From: Acidobacteriaceae bacterium
Lineage (GTDB): Bacteria > Acidobacteriota > Terriglobia > Terriglobales > Acidobacteriaceae
Reading direction: 5' to 3'
DNA: 58,999 bases
NCBI GenBank assembly: GCA_030041305.1
Contig: JASHOC010000233.1
Location: forward strand, 1-58,999
This document shows positions 55,986 through 58,999 of the stretch, one piece after another. Positions within the stretch are counted from its first letter, which is position 1. Each line of letters opens with the position of its first letter. Both the position numbers and the translations under genes were made by a program. The notes beneath the pieces are model-generated. The model searched no databases and was not told the DNA's origin. It saw only the letters and a program-made list of their open reading frames with translations.

Positions 55986-56444
55986 TTATTGCAACAGGCT
56001 CGCTTGAGAGGCAGACTGCCCGAATGACGCCAACCGGAATCCTCCAGCAACTCCCGTCTTCTCAAATTCCTTACTACGCTGGAGGGTGGTGTAGATGATC
56101 GCCCACGTATTTTTTGAATCTTTGAGAATCTTATTGGCAATCAGCGCTTTTTTTGCATCGCCCACAAACACAACTCCCCCGTTCTGTTTGGCGATCTCGA
56201 TGCAAGCCTCGCGGGCACTCTTGCCGAAAAGATCGTTCGGAATCACTGCAGGCTTGGTCTCCTCGCGAGGATTCTCCGCTTGAGGCACTTCGCGCAGCAG
56301 CCTCAATGTGATCGAAACGGCTTCTATCTCCTTATCGATCTCCCCTAATTCGGACGCATGCCGAAGTTGAATCGCCTCTTTTTTGGACTTCAAGTACCTG
56401 AGGAGAGATATAGTTTCGCTTTCAAATTTCGCTTGGTTACTCAT
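55986..56444 (-). CDS. Passenger protein with coiled coil and possible winged-helix domain
   Basis: The 152-residue product starts MSNQAKFESETISLLRYLKS at ATG 56442-56444 with GAGG 7 nt upstream. Residues about 1-55 are a charged helix, likely a coiled coil (SKKEAIQLRHASELGEIDKE). Residues about 75-145 (AREACIEIAKQNGGVVFVGD, NTWAIIYTTLQRSKEFEKTG) have the helix-turn-helix/wing pattern of HARE-HTH or similar winged helices, so DNA or RNA binding is possible. The open frame upstream runs through the tRNA genes and is not coding. It is first of a two-gene unit. Confidence 0.65.
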   Translation of the reverse strand: MSNQAKFESETISLLRYLKSKKEAIQLRHASELGEIDKEIEAVSITLRLLREVPQAENPREETKPAVIPNDLFGKSAREACIEIAKQNGGVVFVGDAKKALIANKILKDSKNTWAIIYTTLQRSKEFEKTGVAGGFRLASFGQSASQASLLQ

Positions 56445-56521
56445 GATGAACCTCTGCTTTCGTTGCTTCGAATGATATGAGTTGACATGCGTGCATGTCC
56501 GTGGGTTACCTTGAAAACAAT

Positions 56522-56615
56522 TGGCGGAGCCGGGGGGATTTGAACCCCCACCTGCTGTTGCAGCAGCAGATCTCGGATTATAAGTCCGCTCCTGTGACCA
56601 TTGAGGCACGGCTCC
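56522..56615 (-). tRNA. Class II tRNA with long variable arm, anticodon TAT
   Basis: Acceptor GGAGCCG pairs with CGGCTCC, followed by G and an encoded CCA. D-stem CCT/AGG; anticodon arm CGGA-CTTATAA-TCCG gives TAT (would read AUA); a long variable arm has stem CTGCTG/CAGCAG; T-arm GGGGG-TTCAAAT-CCCCC. The GGAG...CUCC ends, discriminator G and long variable arm are serine-tRNA traits, whereas the anticodon is that of isoleucine. Aminoacylation identity is therefore unclear. Confidence 0.7.
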
Positions 56616-56627
56616 GACAGCAGTGAA

Positions 56628-56700
56628 AGGCCCGGACCAGAGTTGCACTGGCGTCTCACCCCTTCCAAAGGATGCGCCTGAGCTGCTCGACCACCGGGCC
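56628..56700 (-). tRNA. Divergent tRNA-like gene, probable 8-nt anticodon loop containing TGG
   Basis: Acceptor GGCCCGG pairs perfectly with CCGGGCC. The anticodon stem pairs best as CATCC/GGGTG, leaving the 8-nt loop TTTGGAAG with TGG (proline) inside. T-stem GCCAG/CTGGT encloses TGCAACT, which has G at position 55. The D-loop lacks the usual GG. No CCA is encoded. It lies 12 nt before the class II tRNA on the same strand and could be degenerate or specialised. Confidence 0.5.
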
Positions 56701-56783
56701 GTTCACATTTAAGGTAGCAGAAACCTGATTGGTCCGCTAGCAGAAGCATAATCATGTGGGCTGTGGAAAACCGGGGACGATAT

Positions 56784-56915
56784 ATGATGATTGTGGATAA
56801 AGGGCAACTAGATGAAGCGCTGCGACGTATGCTGGCCAAGCAACCGCAAAAGACTTCCGAGATAAAGTCGCCTAAAAAGGCTCCTTGTCCTCCGAAGTCA
56901 GCGAAGCAAAAGTAA
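56784..56915 (+). CDS. Small basic protein opposite the transposase 3' end
   Basis: A 43-residue frame, MMIVDKGQLDEALRRMLAKQ followed by a Lys/Pro-rich tail (SPKKAPCPPKSAKQK). GGGGA lies 6 nt before the first ATG. It overlaps the last 44 nt of the transposase gene on the opposite strand. The amphipathic helix plus basic tail looks like a small nucleic-acid or antitoxin-like protein, but this is a guess. Confidence 0.4.
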   Translation: MMIVDKGQLDEALRRMLAKQPQKTSEIKSPKKAPCPPKSAKQK

Positions 56916-57822
56916 GCGGCGGGAATCCGCAAAGGCGACGCACCGTTTCTCCGAACGCATCCACTTTGCGGCGGCTGAATCTGTAGGAACTTTCGTTAAG
57001 GTAGCGCCAGAGGTGCTTGGCGCTGATCCAGTGATATTGCCCCACGATGCCACGTTTGAACAGGGAGAACGCGGACTCGATGCCGTTTGTTGTGACGATG
57101 CCGTAGGAATAGATTCCCAGGGAATGATTGACGGTGCGGTGCTTCATGTCGTCATGCCTTGCTAGTTCCAGGGCTTTCGGATATGCCCGAAGCTCATCCG
57201 TCATGATCAGTTCAACATCCTCACTAACGTGATCTTTCAGGTACTTCGCCAGCGTCTCTATTTTGGCGTCTGGCACATGGAACAGCCGCAGTTCGCCTCC
57301 GCGCTGCTTGATTCCCACTACGACCTGCTTTCCGTCTGGATGTGTGCGCCGCCAACCGCTGCCCGCGCCCTTCAACTTGCCTCCGACATAGGTCTCGTCA
57401 ATTTCCACGATCCCTCCCAGCTTGGGTATATCGCCTTCGGCCATTATTTCGCGGATGCGGTGGTACAGATACCATGAGGTTTTGTAGGACACACCCAGGT
57501 CGCGCTTTAATTGCATGGCGCTGATGCCCTTCTTGGCATTGAGCACGAGCGCAATCGCCTGAAACCACTTTATGAGCGGCAAATGGGAATCGTGGAACAG
57601 CGTTCCGGCCGTGGGCGAGAATTGCTGATGGCAGGTAGGCTCCTGGCACATATAGAACCATGTGCGGGCGTTCTTCGATGCGGCCTTGCGTTCGACTTTC
57701 ACGGCTTTATCGCCTCCGCATATCGGGCAGCGCACAACGCCATCAGGCCAGCGCATTTTTTCGATATACTCAAGGCACTGCTCGTTGGTGCCTAGCTTTT
57801 CGTGGACTTCGCAAAGGTTCAT
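56872..57822 (-). CDS. IS1595-family (ISXO2-like) transposase
   Basis: The 316-residue transposase has an N-terminal zinc ribbon (CPICGG at about 36, CQEPTCHQQFS), a helix-turn-helix (GISAMQLKRDLGVSYKTSWYL), and the DDE-type catalytic core: EIDETYVGGK, MTDELRAY, and TTNGIESAFSLFKRGIVG with the Asn of the family's DD(N/E) arrangement. YHWISAKHLWRYLNESSYRF follows, as in ISXO2-like proteins. It appears full length with no frameshift, so it may still be active. IS1595 members are known to carry passenger genes in some subgroups. Confidence 0.93.
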   Translation of the reverse strand: MNLCEVHEKLGTNEQCLEYIEKMRWPDGVVRCPICGGDKAVKVERKAASKNARTWFYMCQEPTCHQQFSPTAGTLFHDSHLPLIKWFQAIALVLNAKKGISAMQLKRDLGVSYKTSWYLYHRIREIMAEGDIPKLGGIVEIDETYVGGKLKGAGSGWRRTHPDGKQVVVGIKQRGGELRLFHVPDAKIETLAKYLKDHVSEDVELIMTDELRAYPKALELARHDDMKHRTVNHSLGIYSYGIVTTNGIESAFSLFKRGIVGQYHWISAKHLWRYLNESSYRFSRRKVDAFGETVRRLCGFPPLTFASLTSEDKEPF

Positions 57823-57958
57823 GGCTGATTCTCGATTACACGAACAGCTTACCCTTTCCTGTTATTCGTGTCAAGTAAATAATCTCGCCAAATGGTAATC
57901 TCCGCATTGGCGGTTAACCATGCCCGTGCCCCCATTTACGACGACCGCTTAACCATGG

Positions 57959-58804
57959 TCAATGGACAACGTGGAAAGTGCGCCTCCAGCGCGTGTCTGG
58001 GAAGAAATCCACCAGGACGTGGGCGATCCACGCGAGCTTGTGACCAAGTCCTGTTCGTTCGTATTGTGCCTCTGTGGCTCTGAACGACCAATAGTTGAAA
58101 AGTGGACGGCCAATAATGTTGGCGCGCGGAACAAAGCCCCAGTAGCGCGAGTCGAGGCTGTTGTGGCGGTTGTCGCCCATCATGAAGCACTTGCCAGGCG
58201 GCACCACCAGGTCGCCGTTGACAACATGCTCTGGTTCTTCCACGTCCCAGCTCTCCGTTGCCTCCCCGCTCGGAGCCTGGGCTGGCGGAATGGCGGGAAA
58301 CTCATCGAGGAAGACCTGATCCATTGGAGGTCCAGCGTCTTTAATGCCGTCCTTTGGCTGTGGCTGCGCCACTCCGTTCACGTAAACAACGCCGTCGCGC
58401 AGATGAATGTGATCGCCGGGCACGCCGATCAGTCTCTTCACGAGGGGAGTGTACTGCGGCGTCCCATCGGCGTCAGTCGCATCAATACCAGGCTGATAAA
58501 CGGGCTTGAAGAAGACCACAATATCCCCGCGCCGCGGGTCGCGATAGCGTATCAGCGGCATCCATTTTGCGGGGGGCGCCAGCGTGATGCGGTCAACCAC
58601 CAAGTGGTCGCCGATCAGCAGCGTGTTCTGCATGGAGCCCGACGGAATCACGTAATTCTGCGCAATGAAATAAAGAATAAAAAGGCCCACCACCAGAACC
58701 GAGCAGATGCTGGCCAGCGCCTCGAAAGGAGTCTCGTCCCGAGTAGTGCTGGAAATGGCTGCGGGTTTCGTCGAACCAGGAGAATTCTTCGCCGTTGGAC
58801 TCAC
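57959..58804 (-). CDS. lepB: Signal peptidase I
   Basis: Cleaves Sec signal peptides at the outer face of the inner membrane. The 281-residue protein has one N-terminal hydrophobic span (ICSVLVVGLFILYFIAQNYV), then PSGSMQNTLL with the catalytic Ser (S57), GDIVVFFKP, KRLIGVPGDH with the general-base Lys (K123), and GDNRHNSLDSRYWGFV. Start GTG 58802-58804 has GAGGAG 9-10 nt upstream. The gene ends just outside the transposon's right inverted repeat. Confidence 0.95.
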   Translation of the reverse strand: MSPTAKNSPGSTKPAAISSTTRDETPFEALASICSVLVVGLFILYFIAQNYVIPSGSMQNTLLIGDHLVVDRITLAPPAKWMPLIRYRDPRRGDIVVFFKPVYQPGIDATDADGTPQYTPLVKRLIGVPGDHIHLRDGVVYVNGVAQPQPKDGIKDAGPPMDQVFLDEFPAIPPAQAPSGEATESWDVEEPEHVVNGDLVVPPGKCFMMGDNRHNSLDSRYWGFVPRANIIGRPLFNYWSFRATEAQYERTGLGHKLAWIAHVLVDFFPDTRWRRTFHVVH

Positions 58805-58999
58805 CTAAAGGCTCCTCAGGAAAGCTGACGAGGCCCTTGGGGGCAGCGATCAACTCCAAAAGAATTGGTTGCACGCATGTGTTTGACTTTGGTCGAGTTC
58901 AGGTCCTTTCGAAGTCTATCAAATCTCATTGCACTGCAGAGTTTCTCCGAGTGGCTCGGCATCGCGTGCGGCTTTTCGGAATACCGATAGCGGCAGCAT

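Larger units (their letters stand above)
54826..57898 (-). mobile_element. IS1595-family transposon with passenger genes and tRNAs
   Basis: Bounded by inverted repeats: TTACCAAATGGCGGGATTGT...TTGACACAAATAA at 54826-54863 and, on the minus strand, TTACCATTTGGCGAGATTAT...TTGACACGAATAA from 57898. They agree at about 32 of 38 positions. Inside are an IS1595-type transposase, two tRNA-like genes and two co-oriented unknown proteins. I see no 8-bp target duplication, so the element may be old or the true ends may differ slightly. Confidence 0.7.

Noticed and set aside
55986..56648. Longer 220-residue version of the passenger protein
   Set aside because: The extra N-terminal 68 codons are the two tRNA genes read as protein; the ATG at 56444 has a proper ribosome site.

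Overview
The window is about 59 kb of GC-rich bacterial chromosome. It best fits an Acidobacteriota genome of the Terriglobia type. The evidence is an Oar-like TonB-dependent receptor with an N-terminal carboxypeptidase-regulatory domain, secreted or Tat-exported carbohydrate-active proteins, a split Act/NrfD-type respiratory module, many GTG/TTG starts and gene-dense two-strand organisation. This assignment is inferred from gene content; there is no rRNA gene in the window.

Layout. 1-8.5 kb: end of trpD, rpsU behind a cluster of palindromes, a zinc-ribbon protein, purD-DinB, miaA, lpdA, an amidohydrolase and a ChbG/HpnK deacetylase. 8.6-24.7 kb: tRNA-Val, a bifunctional penicillin-binding protein, a carbohydrate group (beta-helix protein, galactonate-dehydratase-like enzyme, GH3), a PLP decarboxylase, and an operon for a pentaheme cytochrome, a molybdopterin-type subunit, an Fe-S subunit, an NrfD subunit and a DUF3341 subunit. 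24.8-44.5 kb: a 3' tRNA remnant, a large unassigned clan-A-like glycosidase, acyl-CoA synthetase, TonB receptor, a phosphofructokinase with the pyrophosphate signature followed by ribokinase, a multicopper oxidase, the overlapping operon mazG-GNAT-menC, carbonic anhydrase, an MFS exporter and a DHH phosphoesterase. 44.5-54.1 kb: a lone lambda-R-type endolysin, an HD protein, a zinc-ribbon/HTH regulator, and the isoprenoid/envelope genes uppS, cdsA, dxr, rseP and frr. This last set is interrupted by a reversed PIN-domain pair and a reversed lipoprotein gene.

54.1-59 kb is the accessory end. Five degenerate 41-bp direct repeats are followed by a 3.07-kb segment bounded by about 38-bp inverted repeats. 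The segment contains an IS1595-family transposase, two unusual tRNA genes (one class II with a UAU anticodon, one with a probable 8-nt anticodon loop) and two unrecognised passenger proteins on the same strand. I consider this the most unusual system in the window. lepB follows it.

A second notable item is a 111-nt palindromic element present twice (7.6 kb on +, 37.5 kb on -). Its interior is conserved and its outer stem differs by compensating changes. Both copies lie between convergent genes.
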